A DNA stretch of 64,000 nucleotides. Origin: Venturia oleaginea. Its lineage: Eukaryota > Ascomycota > Dothideomycetes > Venturiales > Venturiaceae. The position numbers and the translations under genes are program-made. This document shows positions 43,372-54,104 of this stretch, piece after piece. Under the pieces are notes generated by a model, which searched no databases, was not told the DNA's origin, and saw nothing but the letters and a program-made list of their open reading frames with translations. Where the stretch lies: assembly GCA_013176395.1 (NCBI GenBank), contig JABMLP010000004.1, positions 682,001 through 746,000 on the forward strand, read 5' to 3'. Every line of letters begins with the position of its first letter. Within the stretch, counting starts at the first letter, position 1.

Positions 43372-45575
43372 ATGGGGGGACTGGCACTGATGGGAGGAAC
43401 ATCGTTCGGATTCGGGGGACTGTTGGAAGGAGTATCCTCATGCTATTGCCTCCACCTGCGCCAGCGTGGCTACTCTCTGTCACTGGAGTTTGTTTACTGC
43501 CCAATTGGGCTTAGTGTATTACTATATAGCTGAGATCCTCCGGATCTCACCCTCAATACACTTGTTACTCAACTTTCATACTTCAACAGTAGATAACCTC
43601 TACTTCTTAGCACTTTTGAGGCATCTGAACGCGCCATATGTTGCATATTTGGCTGGGAGGTACACGGTACGGAGTTGGGTAATGGCTGAATATGCGAAGC
43701 GTAAAAAATGGCTCCAGCGAGATATGAGGAGGGCAAGGTAAGTCGATCTTCTACTCGCGGTTTAGTTACTATTCTAACGCTCATAGAGATCGAATATTCA
43801 CTTAACCTTTGACTTATGGACCTCTCCAAACTCCTATGCAATCATTGCAGTCAACGCTCACTACATTGACCACCAAGGGCGGCGCCAGATCAAGCTTTTA
43901 GCCCTCCGTGAGCTCACTGGCGAGCACTCAGGCGAGAATATGGCGGCGTTGTTACTCCGGGTCATCAAGGACTACAAGATCTGGAGGAGAGTTGGCTTCT
44001 TTGTGACCGATAATGCGGCTTCAAACGATGTCTGTATCGGCATTATACTGCGTAGGCTCTACCCAGAAATGACTAAGGGATAGAGAGGGCGTAGGAGACT
44101 GCGCTGTATCGGTCACATCATCAATTTATCAGCCCAAGTCCTCATATTAGGTGACGCTGCGGAGAAGGACTTACGCAACACGATGGAACTCGTACTTTGA
44201 GTCTATCAATCGCTTCCTCAGTTGTCGCAGCCGTATTGAGCTGTTCTGTAACACCCATATTCCTACCCAGCCTAGTTCACAGGGCGTCAACGACGATAAA
44301 CTGCTCTCTACCGATTGGAACCTCCTCGAAACACTACAATCTTGTCTTCAAGTCTTTCATGAAGCCACGTTAACCACTGAAGGAAACAGAGGGAGCCGAG
44401 TTCTTCGAAAATGGTACACTACAATGGGTAAATTGAGGAGGAGGATCTCGTACTTTCAAGGCAAATTTGAGGATGCTTTTAGCAGATCTGGTCATCCCCA
44501 TTACGGGATATTGGCCAAATGGTGTACGGCTTCTCACACCAAGATCTCTGAATATTGGGGAAAGACTGCCGAATCTCCAGCTTACTTTGCTGCCATTCTG
44601 CTGGATCCTGCGCGAAAATCCCTATGGTTTGAGCGTAATTGGCCGGGTTTCAATGAAGTTTATGATATCAAGGTCAAGGAACCCGTCACCAAACTATGGG
44701 AAGAAGAATACAAAGGCCGCTATTCTACAGGCGGTGATCCCCCAATCGACCCTCTATCTGCATTACGACGAGAGCCGTACAGGCCTAGTAATGGAGATGA
44801 CACTCAATGGGGTTCATTTGCGTCTTATGATAACAACTACTGGCACTCGGATGACGATTTCGAAACCTCAACGGCTCCCCGGGTTACTGATCGCTTTGAA
44901 CATTACTGTGGTTCTAATTTAACGCCTACCGACGCCCTCAGTTACTGGAACAATCACTATCTTGTTGAGCCAGATCTCGCGAGGCTTGCGTATGATATGT
45001 TGGCAATACTTCTGATGTCTGACGAATGTGAGCGTACATTTTCGAGCGCCAAACACCTTATATCTGACTCGCAATCGGCTCAACATGGACCTCATTAAGG
45101 CCAATGAATGTCTCAAAAACTGGTTTGGAAGGCCTCATTCTATTGATGACATTAACCTCGATAAAGCTGTTGTTGAAGAGACTGTTGACCTCAGCCCTGA
45201 GGCTCAAGGTCAGCGCGATATCGATGACGAGATTCAGCGCAATGAGGCTGGTATTACATTGATGATGCAGGATATCAAGGTACAGTTCAATGAGGATAAA
45301 GCCTCTATTCAAATCGGATGCACTGAAGAATCCAGCGGTGAAGAGGATGGTTGCGAAGGCATTACTATCGTAAATGGTGAGGTTGTGAGGACGATTGGGA
45401 CTTGTAATTTATCATATACAACACCAAAAACCCTTCTATCACCACCTTCTACAGTGACCTTGGCAGACACGGCCTTGGCAGACAGATAACAGACAGATGT
45501 CCTTGGATATCTGCATGTTTTAGGTGGACAGACCGGATATGGCTGTCGTATCTGTGTCTGTCTAGTCTATTTACT

Positions 45576-46490
45576 TCACTGATGAAGCCTTACGATCGCC
45601 ACTCGCTCGATCGCCACTCGCTCATTGGATGGGTAACAGAGCATCCGGCGGCCGATATTGAGCCTATCAGTTTGGTGTTGAGTGCCGAATTTTGTGAATC
45701 TTTGCCCATAGAACTCCTCCTTACCGTTATTGAACGACTTGCGCTCATAACAGGTATACATGTACTTGGTCCAGAGAGCCTCAAGCATATGTGGAGGGTT
45801 GAGCTTTCTTTCTTCACGAAATCGGCTGTTCATAGAATCTCCAATATTGGAAGTTGTATGACCATAGCGAGGATATTTAACCAAAGGCGCATAGGCATAA
45901 CTGACGAGATTTCAATGTGTTGAGAGAACTGCACGAGGCTTCAATTGAGAGGCGATGAAGCTACCTGATATACAGAAGATTGACGTTTTAACATGGCCCC
46001 TTAATCTCTCTCTCTGAAACGCCAATGTACGGCAATTGACACGGCAATCTTGTCAATAACAATACCGACCTTTGTCGCCAATGCCGTCCATGTAGGTAAC
46101 TGCCGCAGGGTTGAGAGCACGAATCTGATCGATGAATTGAGCGTTTTCACTAACTGAAGAAGCCTGCAACGCCTGGCGAAAGAGAGCTTCAATAGGCTTA
46201 CCGAAACTACCTGACACGTTCTCTGCAAGATGCTGTGTACAATAGTAGTGAAAAGCATACGGTTCTGGGAAGAATTTGTTAATCGCAGGGTTAAGGCCTT
46301 TGCCTCTATCAGAGACAATAGCAAAGCGAATGTCATCTTCAGCTTCTTGAGCCTCAAGTGTGGTGTATGGCTTTAAAAGGCGCGGCTGAAGAAACTCAAA
46401 GAACCAACACCACCACTCCTTTGACTCTGTTGGAACGAGGGCCCAACCAAGGATAAGCACGTACGGCAAATTATTATTCCGAGATGTACG
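45576..46490 (-). pseudogene. MULE (Mutator/Hop-like) transposase fragment
   Basis: Minus-strand segments of a MULE transposase. The frame 46469-46053 has LILGWALVPTESKEWWCWFF, IVSDRGKGLNPAINKFFP and HYYCTQHLAENV. A frame change and then 45884-45576 follow with PRYGHTTSNIGDSMNSRFRE and MLEALWTKYM, the typical MULE C-terminal block. The part carrying the first catalytic Asp is missing upstream of about 46480. No terminal repeats were found. Confidence 0.75.
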
Positions 46491-47228
46491 TGATTGTCAT
46501 ATCAGAGGCGATGTATGCAGGTGTAATTTGATGTATGCGATTGTCATAATATGCGATGTATGTGGGCTGACAGTACTTACCCGAAAGAAAAAACTATATA
46601 CCTTGTAATACTTGGACTTGCGCTCTTAACCATGCTGGACATGATGAAAGGCGTCGGTCGGAAATTCGGTCCGTATCTTTCAATCCGTAGACTAAAACGC
46701 AAGTGATTGCACAAGATGGAGGTGTGGTAAACCCCATGGAAGGATTGATGCGATGAGTAGTAGTACGTTGGGTTGGAACAGAGTAGCCGATCCTTGTTGG
46801 AAGGCACAACGATGTATTGATAACTACATGAGGCCTCAATTGAGGCAATTAAGGCCGTCTATATCTATATAATACGAGGATAAACGAGCCCTTGCACAAT
46901 GCATGTAACAACGCATCTTAACGAGTGACTTAATACACACATAACTCAACAATCCTCCCTACATATAAACGGATTCATGCAAATTGCCTCCGTGAATGGA
47001 ACGCAAGTTTTAGGAGGTTTCAACAAGTTTCCCAACTGGCATCCATGGATCTGGCGGTTGAAATAGCACGAGTTAAGTCTCGAATTCCTGATCAGCTTGA
47101 GATCACGGTTAGGTAGATACTTGATAAAGAGACGAAAATTAGTAGCCCATGTAGCTACGAAACTATTTCGTTGGTAGAGTATATGCTTTGCTTCCAAGCA
47201 GATCCCGCCCGAAATTTCCATCAATTCT
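46491..47228. other. Gene-free stretch
   Basis: Right border of the transposon island. It holds a near-duplicate GATTGTCATA..GCGATGTATG motif (46490-46565) and a palindrome GCCTCAATTGAGGC near 46833. No gene supported. Confidence 0.4.
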
Positions 47229-48252
47229 TTATACCACAAAAGGAACAATGGCCTTCCTCTTCCCCACCTTCTCCTTCCCAAACTTGTCCACATACCAATC
47301 ATACCCCTGTAACGCCCTCGGCAACATCGAACAAACCTCGTTGATTAAAAACGCCCTCGCAGGCATACAATTCCATCCCCCAACCATCCACCACCCACCC
47401 CACTCCATCCACTCACAAAAATAATGCGCATAAAGCACATAATGAAACAATCCATTCTTCGGAATCATGTAAACCTTATCCACACTCACATTCTCCACCG
47501 TCGTGCCCTCACTCTTCGCCTTCTCCTCAGCGGCTTTCGTCTGTTTGCGCATCGAGGCGCGCCGGATCTCACGAAGATCGTCGTCGTGGAAGGCGTTGGC
47601 TAGGAGGCCCCATCCCCAGATTAACATGCCGACTTCCATTCTGTAGAGGCCGCCGGCCCAGTCATAAACGGTGCGGGGACCGTAGCCGGCTAGCCAGCCG
47701 CCTATGACCGTTGCATTTGTGATTTGAAATGAGAAGGCGGAGAACCAGATGAAGGCGTGGATTGGGGACATGGAGGGTTGGACAAGGGGGTAGAGGATGG
47801 CGCGGTAGAGGTAGTGGATTGTCTGTTTGGATGGGCGTCAGCGGGATTCTCGGGGTTGAAAAGGATGTTTCGGGGTTAAACACGATTTTGCGAGGAGAAA
47901 GAGAGAAGCCATACAAACATGCCAGCCATAACCCAGTTGCCTACCGGCACACTATCCATCCCGTTCTGTTCAGGCAAAGTGAACATAATGTACAGCAGCA
48001 AAATGAATCCCGGCGCCTCCATAGTCATCCATCCAATTCGTCCTGGGATATTGAATCTCGATTCGATGGAAGTTTTTCCCATGGGATACCACGTCGTGAC
48101 CCATTGTAATGCTGTGAACTACGTTTCTCCAGTTAGCGATTAGATGCGGAGGGGAGCATAGAGGAACCTACCAAAGGAAAGAATTGCCATATCGTCGAGA
48201 TTAGTTCCCAATTCTCCTGACTCGGAGGGATGAACCCCTGTATAATGGCCAT
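47229..48252 (-). CDS. Steroid 5-alpha-reductase-family membrane enzyme
   Basis: Exons 48172-48252, 47915-48118 and 47229-47822, introns of 53 and 92 nt, all in phase; 292 residues from MAIIQGFIPPSQENWEL. The 3-oxo-5-alpha-steroid 4-dehydrogenase family reduces double bonds in steroid, enoyl or polyprenyl substrates with NADPH in the ER. Several hydrophobic spans are visible (PGFILLLYIMF, FIWFSAFSFQI, GMLIWGWGLL). The conserved C-terminal block is present: IPKNGLFHYVLYAHYFCEW, MEWGGW, MLPRALQGYDWYVDKFG and the ending KRKAIVPFVV. An upstream in-frame Met at 48354 would add a Ser/Thr-rich stretch and seems less likely. Which substrate it uses cannot be told from the sequence. Confidence 0.9.
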
Positions 48253-48526
48253 ACTCAATTGCAAGCCTGTACTGTAAAGTTGGCTTGGAGGTGATGTTGT
48301 TGTTGATGTTGTAGTCGTGTTTCTCGGCGATATTTCACGATGTGATGAGGTCATCGCAGGTCTCCGAGCTTCTAGCAGGCTAGCGTCAATTATCCCTGGC
48401 AGGGATCCCCACGCACTCCCTCTTCTCCTCCACCTCAACACCAACATACCCCTCTCGATGGTCTAAATCCTGATCATCAGATCGATGCGCCTCAAGCCAA
48501 TTCTCAATAACCTCACCCTGCTCCTC

Positions 48527-48610
48527 TCAAGAGTAAAGCAGAAGCATGGGGAAAGCGACAAAGACAAACAGGACACCGGCGGATATTGCCCACTGGGAGT
48601 CTGAAGCCAT
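48527..48610 (-). CDS. Candidate 27-residue membrane micro-protein
   Basis: ATG at 48610-48608 opens MASDSQWAISAGVLFVFVAF and a hydrophobic end (PMLLLYS), then TGA at 48529-48527. The 27 residues look like a short tail-anchored or single-span peptide. The same frame stays open for 46 further codons after the TGA (EEQGEVIENWLEAHRSDDQD..., to 48386) with a charged, protein-like composition. Either the peptide is the whole product, the stop is read through, or this is a truncated longer protein. Upstream of the reductase gene on the same strand. Confidence 0.35.
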   Translation of the reverse strand: MASDSQWAISAGVLFVFVAFPMLLLYS

Positions 48611-49802
48611 GATAAGAGACGGATGATAATTGGTGTACACGTAAGAAGAGGAATTTTGGTGAATAAGTGCGGCGAAGGGGATGGGATGTAGTAAAACACA
48701 AGAGAGATGGGGACGTCAACGCCTCCACGGAGCATACGTGAGATAGATGGTTTGATTGCAAGCTAACCGTACAGAGTATATTGAACAACCGAAAGCGTTG
48801 ATCCGAGAAATCATACAGCACGAAAGAGCCGTTGATGAGAAGATTGTCTATTGCCCAATTGCCACGACCTTCTGACTCTCTGAGCGGTCGATAGTATAAG
48901 TCACGAATTAGAAAAGGACGATGACAAACGATACACATGAGAGCAAAGTCTTATTCTATTCCATACACCACCCATGATGAACTGATTTATACCCTTCCGT
49001 TTATTAAGTGCCTCGCAACACCAGGAACGAAGGCTCTTCCATCTTTGACAAAACTGGAAGAAAGAAACCAGTACAAACGAACCCCAGATATCCAGCCAGG
49101 CCAGCCAGGAGGCCAATCGGCCATCTCTGTGGCAATTGTATCTTACAAAAGATATATATGCAACCTCAGCTCAGTCCAGCGCAGCCACCTCCCATCCCAT
49201 TACTAAATCTATGCACAAAATGCATCGTACAAGAGAAGTTCCCACCCGCATTATCGCTTCATAGCTTCCAATAGGTAAATAGGAAATATCGGATTGTTCC
49301 AACCAATCCATGATTCAAATAACGCCGTGGCTCTGGCTTTGCGAGAGTAAAAACATGGAGCCGCCTAGTTCATTCCGCCTCCCTCTATAACCTATCGTGA
49401 CAGGGGTAACCAAATAATAGTGAATATGATAATCAGACAGAAAGACGTACGGACAAGCTCTTTCAACGTGATAAGGTTGCCCACAAATGCCCAAATTGCG
49501 ATGATGACGAGGTAGAGGGAATACTAGCTTCCCGTGAAATTTGTTGTGCGCCGTGCAAATGCTAGAGATTCTTTTCGTTTCCTCCCCAAATACCAATTTC
49601 AAAAAACCGCCGACCTTAGGAGGAAAAGTGTGGAAGATCCTCCTCATTGCCCATCCCTCCTGGCCTTTCAATTCCAAAAGGCTCATAATTCATTCATCAT
49701 ACTCAAATACAGGTTCGTATGGCAAATTGACATCTTCAATTGCCAGTTTTGTTTTTGTTCATCTAGAGATGGAGGATGGAGTGAGTCAGATGGGAAGATC
49801 GC
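48611..49802. other. Gene-free stretch
   Basis: Upstream of the micro-ORF and downstream of the kinase. A 123-codon minus frame (49315-49686) has no domain and probably lies in the kinase 3' untranslated region. Confidence 0.4.
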
Positions 49803-52800
49803 TCATTGTCCGGCACTAAGCGGCCTCAACCGGTCCTTGTCTTCGTCATCCTCCCTGCTCTTAATCTTCTTCATGGTATTATTGCTACCGCTGCGTTCGC
49901 TCTTGATTGATAAACAGTGATCTCCACCACTGTCACCGGTTGCTCTTCGTGATCTTCGATTGGCCAGCTCACCAATGGTGACGCTTTCACTTCTTGTCTT
50001 TTTCTTGGGTCTCATTTCGATAAAAGAGTCATCCGAGTCATCACTCTCAATGGCCGCATCACCATCGTAGCTGTAATCTTCATGCGAATGGTCGTCCACA
50101 GTCTTTTCCCCAGAAGACATGGCGTCGTCATGTGGGTGGTAGTTTCGCTCGCTGTGATTGGACAGGTAGTAGTTGTCGTCAGCTTGAACAGAAGAATCAG
50201 CAGAGAGTATAGAAGGTATCGATGGGTTCGATGTACTTTGCGACATCTCCGTAAAGTGGTCCTCCGATGAGCTCGACACAAGTCGGGACGACTGACTGGG
50301 GTAGCCGGTCAACATGTTAGTCGACTCCGGAAAATAAGAGTTCTGTCTGTATGCGATATCATCAGGGCTTGGTGGACACTCTTGGCTGATTGAAGACTCT
50401 GCCCGCTCTCGAGGCCGCTCCTGAGTACCGACCTCGAGCATGAGGCGCCGAATCTGCTCCTCCTTGGCCCTCCGTTGTAATTGCTCGTGTGAATCACCCA
50501 TGATTGGAGGATTCGGTTTCGAGATTCTTTCCTCACTCGCCTCACCTAATAGTGGAAGATAGGAAGGAGCAGAGGTGGTTGCTGGGACGGTGGTCCTAGA
50601 CATGGATCTGTACCGTTGGCGTGATGACTTTGACGAGACTGAGGAATTACGGGACAGGTTACCTTCCTGTGATGACACGAAGTCCGGTCGCAAAAAATCT
50701 GCGGCTGAACGAGACGATATCGATGGCTCACGAGATGGTGCACGGGAGGACTCTGCACTTGCAGCGGCCGAACTCCCAGCTGCGGACCCTTCAAAGAGCG
50801 TTGATGTGGAGTTGACATGCCCCAAAGCATTTGTATCGGAAAGTCCGAGGCTCGGTTGAGCGTGCGCATCGTCATCGTCGCCGTCGCCCGTAGTTCGATC
50901 GACAGGTGAGGCACGTCCAAGTTTGCTCGCGCTGCGTGACCTGCTGCGTCCAATTTTCATCAGCTTGTGTTTAGTGCCACTAAAGATGCCCTGCAGATTT
51001 GACGAAGGATGTGACTCCACAGGAGTGCTGGGTAAAGCAGGAAAAGTGGTCGCGCCGCCGGCGGCCGGATTTAGATCGCTTGGTCGGATTGTTCGAATCG
51101 AGCCGTTCCCAGAGATGGTAGTGTGGGTGCGGTCTAACGATGGTCTTTTTTTAGACTTCATCCGCAGACAGCCATGTGAAATTGTAGACATGGGGGAGTC
51201 AGGTTGCGACTCGCCTTCAGTGAAGAACTCGGGAAAATCGTTGACCTCTGGACTTGCAGTCACACTTTGAGAGAGCGGATGTTCGCCACCACTCTCGCGA
51301 GCGGCTGCTGATGCCTTGAGGGCCTGGATAATCTCGCCTGGGATCATACTGGGACGACGACGTCTGTCTTGCCGCCCATCTTGAGAAATCGTGCTGCTTG
51401 AGGAGGCAGCGGAGGTGGGTTGGCTTTGGTCACCTGATGCAGAGGTTGCAGTGCTTTTTGCCCTTCGCCTTGAAATACTCCGGGTGCTTGTTAAGCCAAT
51501 AGCTTGCCCTGCTCGCCGAGCGAAGGACTTCACTTTGTCGACGAAGTGTTGCACCGGGACAACAGCGACATCAACATCCTCTTTGGACACTTCAACCTTC
51601 TGTCCAGACGACATTTTGGAAGGATCAGTTTCCTCGAGCCATCGGACCTTGTCTTTGATGTCATGCACAACCCAGCTGTGGTGTTTAACCTCAAGCAAGG
51701 AAATACGCTTCTTGGGATCTTTGGTGAGCATGCGCTTGAGAAGATCTTTCAACTCGTCGTTGACATCCTCGTACTCTAGCTCGTGAGGAAGGCGTTTGTT
51801 GCTGCTAGTGGGCTGCCACATTCGACCATGTGACGAAGGCCTCGAATTGGAGTGTAGTTCGACAGCCTTCAATCGCATACTTGGTAGGTACACATCTTGC
51901 TCAGCGATAGTTCGCATAAGAACGAAGGTGTTGTCCTCGTAGAAAGGAACACGGCCAAAAACCAAGCAGTAGAGCGTTACACCCAGAGCCCATACATCAA
52001 TGGCTTCAGTGACTGGTGGAGGAGGGACATCGGGATCGAGATCCGTTGAGCAGAGCTCGGGGGCATAGAAAGCGGGTGTTCCGACAGTCTTTGCCAACTC
52101 GACCGCTTCATCGAGGCCGGGGGCATCTGACTCGGAGTACTCGTCATCAATGCGTTCAGTCTTTTCCCTTCCCAAATACGAAACACCAAAGTCTGAGATC
52201 TTGATGTGGTGGTCTGCTGCTTGAAGAAGATTGGCTGGCTTGATGTCTCTGTGAATGACACCTTGATAGTGAAGGTAGTCGAGACCCAGAACAGTGTCTC
52301 GAAATGCCTGACGTGCCTGTTCTAATGTCATGAGTGGGACGTAGTGGTAGTTCTCCGGCACTTGGTTTCGCAAATCTTGCTCCCATGCTCCTTCCGACGA
52401 CGTATCGGTCACGCTGGGTGTTTGTCCTCGCGCGAGGACAGGTTCGTACGCTCCCCACATCGTACCTGAGAGAGAGTCATTGCAGAGACGATCTCTCGAC
52501 GACTCGGCGCTGATGGAAGCGGCCATGAGATCGCCATCGTTTGCTTGTTGGTCGAGAGAGTTCGAATCGGCAATGGTACTACCTTGCGCAAAGTCGTGAA
52601 GACCAAGGGCTTCGCTGTGGACACGACTCATGTTCGATGTCGAAGCAGATGTTCGAGAAGAAGCATTATCGAAGTCGTCTTCCTCATCGCCGAGTTCTAG
52701 ACTCCAGGACTCATTTGCCGGACCAGAGCCCCGTGCCTTTTGAATACGTCTCCACTCGCGCCGTTGTTTGCGTCCATAGTGTTGCATTGCGTCGCGGTAT

Positions 52801-54104
52801 ATATGATCATCTTCTTGCTTGGCTGCGTCGTTGTCGAAAATGCCGTCCATCTCTCGCTTGCAGCGTCTCCATTCCAGAAGGCATACTTCCTCAGCACCCT
52901 CTTTTCGCCATTGGACCTCGCCCATCTGAACATGCTCCAGGACGATGTAGACTTTCTGGAGTTTTGGGTCATCAATTACCTCGAGTAGACCCACGATATT
53001 TGGATGACGAGCTTTCTTCAAGATTGCGATTTCTTGCTTGATCTTGGACTCATGGCTGTTGTTTTTACCCAGCCTCTTGCGCTTCGAGTATCTTTGAACG
53101 ATTTTGATGGCAACAAATTGACCAGTTTCGAGGTTGCGCCCTAACTTGACTTTGCCGTGGACACCTCGACCAAGCTCATCGATGATCTCGTACTGATTGA
53201 TCAGCCGCCGTCCAGATATGGGGTCCACATCCTTCTCAGCTAGATGCGTCTCTTTCGGCACCTGATGGTGAGTAGGATGTAGATACGGTGTGGAGTACGT
53301 GCCCGCCAGCTCTGCTTGGTTTATGCCGGATCGATGTGGTGAGCTCGTCGGTGAATATAGACTGGGACTGTTGGTAGTCGGGTATTCTCGTGCCGCGGGT
53401 TCTGGGCCTGATGAGTTTGCTTCAAATGCGGTATAAGCTGAGTGATTTGCAGAGTAGCTGCTTTGCGATCGGAGAAACTGAGGGATGTTGCGAACAGGGT
53501 GGTACTGGGACTGGAGGGCTGAGAATGCCTGGTTAGGGAACGAAGGAAAATCCCTACTCTTGACTTGAGAAAGAGGAGAGGAGGCAGTGAGGTCGGCTCC
53601 TTTGATTGTGCTGGTGCTGCTGAGTATGGACGAGTTGGAGAGATCTCGGAATACTGCCGGCCTGTCTGAGGTGAAGGTGTATGGTGTGCTTTGGGACCGC
53701 GGTGATGGCTCCGGTACGGCGCCTTCAGGAATTGTGAGGTATCGTTGAGGTCTGGGTGAGAGGAGGAAGTAGTCGGCCTCATGCTCTGATGGCTGCGGCC
53801 TAGGCAGTTCGGTTCGTGGCCCAGGTGTTGAGGGTGATATCGAGGGTGCTGTAGGATGCGGTGCCTGTGGACTTGTCTCCTTCTCAAAGCTGGGGGCAGA
53901 GGCGGGTCGAGTTCCGCCATGGTGTTCCTTCACGTATTCTGCAGTGACGCTGCCTGCAGTAACGTGGTCATCCCTCTTGACTTCCTCCTCTTTTATTGTT
54001 GAGTCGTCGCTTGCGGGGGTAGTAGGCGTGGGTGTCGGCGTGGGCGAAGTTCTTCCCGCGATGGCGTCAGGCCTCGTGGCCGTTGGTGAGTTCGAGTCGG
54101 CCAT
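49803..54104 (-). CDS. CaMKK / SNF1-activating-type Ser/Thr kinase (Sak1/Tos3/Elm1, Ssp1 group)
   Basis: 1433 residues, intronless. Upstream kinases of this group phosphorylate the activation loop of Snf1/AMPK. Residues 1-300 are disordered and Ser/Pro-rich. The kinase starts YEIIDELGRGVHGKVKLG (about 304), the lysine is in VAIKIV, and the linker before alpha-C has RYSKRKRLG. A roughly 200-residue acidic and Ser-rich insert interrupts the N-lobe/C-lobe hinge between VYIVLEHVQMGEV and MTLEQARQAFRDTVLGLDYL. The C-lobe has GVIHRDIKPANLL (about 617), KISDFGVSYLG and TVGTPAFYAPELC. DVWALGVTLYCLVFGRVPF and LLKRMLTKDPKKRI follow. A 600-residue low-complexity tail ends in basic/acidic clusters. All catalytic residues present. 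Confidence 0.93.
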   Translation of the reverse strand: MADSNSPTATRPDAIAGRTSPTPTPTPTTPASDDSTIKEEEVKRDDHVTAGSVTAEYVKEHHGGTRPASAPSFEKETSPQAPHPTAPSISPSTPGPRTELPRPQPSEHEADYFLLSPRPQRYLTIPEGAVPEPSPRSQSTPYTFTSDRPAVFRDLSNSSILSSTSTIKGADLTASSPLSQVKSRDFPSFPNQAFSALQSQYHPVRNIPQFLRSQSSYSANHSAYTAFEANSSGPEPAAREYPTTNSPSLYSPTSSPHRSGINQAELAGTYSTPYLHPTHHQVPKETHLAEKDVDPISGRRLINQYEIIDELGRGVHGKVKLGRNLETGQFVAIKIVQRYSKRKRLGKNNSHESKIKQEIAILKKARHPNIVGLLEVIDDPKLQKVYIVLEHVQMGEVQWRKEGAEEVCLLEWRRCKREMDGIFDNDAAKQEDDHIYRDAMQHYGRKQRREWRRIQKARGSGPANESWSLELGDEEDDFDNASSRTSASTSNMSRVHSEALGLHDFAQGSTIADSNSLDQQANDGDLMAASISAESSRDRLCNDSLSGTMWGAYEPVLARGQTPSVTDTSSEGAWEQDLRNQVPENYHYVPLMTLEQARQAFRDTVLGLDYLHYQGVIHRDIKPANLLQAADHHIKISDFGVSYLGREKTERIDDEYSESDAPGLDEAVELAKTVGTPAFYAPELCSTDLDPDVPPPPVTEAIDVWALGVTLYCLVFGRVPFYEDNTFVLMRTIAEQDVYLPSMRLKAVELHSNSRPSSHGRMWQPTSSNKRLPHELEYEDVNDELKDLLKRMLTKDPKKRISLLEVKHHSWVVHDIKDKVRWLEETDPSKMSSGQKVEVSKEDVDVAVVPVQHFVDKVKSFARRAGQAIGLTSTRSISRRRAKSTATSASGDQSQPTSAASSSSTISQDGRQDRRRRPSMIPGEIIQALKASAAARESGGEHPLSQSVTASPEVNDFPEFFTEGESQPDSPMSTISHGCLRMKSKKRPSLDRTHTTISGNGSIRTIRPSDLNPAAGGATTFPALPSTPVESHPSSNLQGIFSGTKHKLMKIGRSRSRSASKLGRASPVDRTTGDGDDDDAHAQPSLGLSDTNALGHVNSTSTLFEGSAAGSSAAASAESSRAPSREPSISSRSAADFLRPDFVSSQEGNLSRNSSVSSKSSRQRYRSMSRTTVPATTSAPSYLPLLGEASEERISKPNPPIMGDSHEQLQRRAKEEQIRRLMLEVGTQERPRERAESSISQECPPSPDDIAYRQNSYFPESTNMLTGYPSQSSRLVSSSSEDHFTEMSQSTSNPSIPSILSADSSVQADDNYYLSNHSERNYHPHDDAMSSGEKTVDDHSHEDYSYDGDAAIESDDSDDSFIEMRPKKKTRSESVTIGELANRRSRRATGDSGGDHCLSIKSERSGSNNTMKKIKSREDDEDKDRLRPLSAGQ

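Larger units (their letters stand above)
39447..43588 (+). mobile_element. Ty1/copia LTR retrotransposon, reverse transcriptase deleted
   Basis: The 5' LTR (39447-39614) and 3' LTR (43421-43588) are each 168 bp and appear identical; the target duplication GTAGA lies at 39442-39446 and 43589-43593. Directly after the 5' LTR is a primer-binding site, and a G-rich tract (TTCGGGGGAC) precedes the 3' LTR. Domain order gag, protease, integrase, then the start of reverse transcriptase, defines copia. The body is only 4.1 kb because most of RT and RNase H is missing. The element is inserted in the hAT transposase. Confidence 0.93.
38519..45489 (+). pseudogene. hAT-family transposase, decayed and interrupted by LTR elements
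   Basis: Reading across two LTR insertions gives one hAT transposase. 38519-38977 has a polar N-terminus with a CAA>TAA stop at 38747. 39151-39446 resumes with a BED-type CCYC zinc motif and NVLQQLADQAANTKVV. 43594-43740 continues with FLALLRHLNAPYVAYLAGRY. After a possible intron and a frame break near 43803 come FDLWTSPNSYAIIAV and FFVTDNAASND, both carrying catalytic Asp residues. There is a TAG at 44081. A deletion near 44140-44160 fuses VLILGDA to TRWNSYF, removing a middle segment. The hAT dimerisation domain follows: YDMLAILLMSDECERTFSSA, with a last frame break near 45065. I could not identify the terminal inverted repeats, so element borders are unknown. Confidence 0.8.

Noticed and set aside
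51391..51786. Open frames opposite the kinase gene
   Set aside because: Shadow frames; no domain, and the kinase frame on the other strand is unambiguous.
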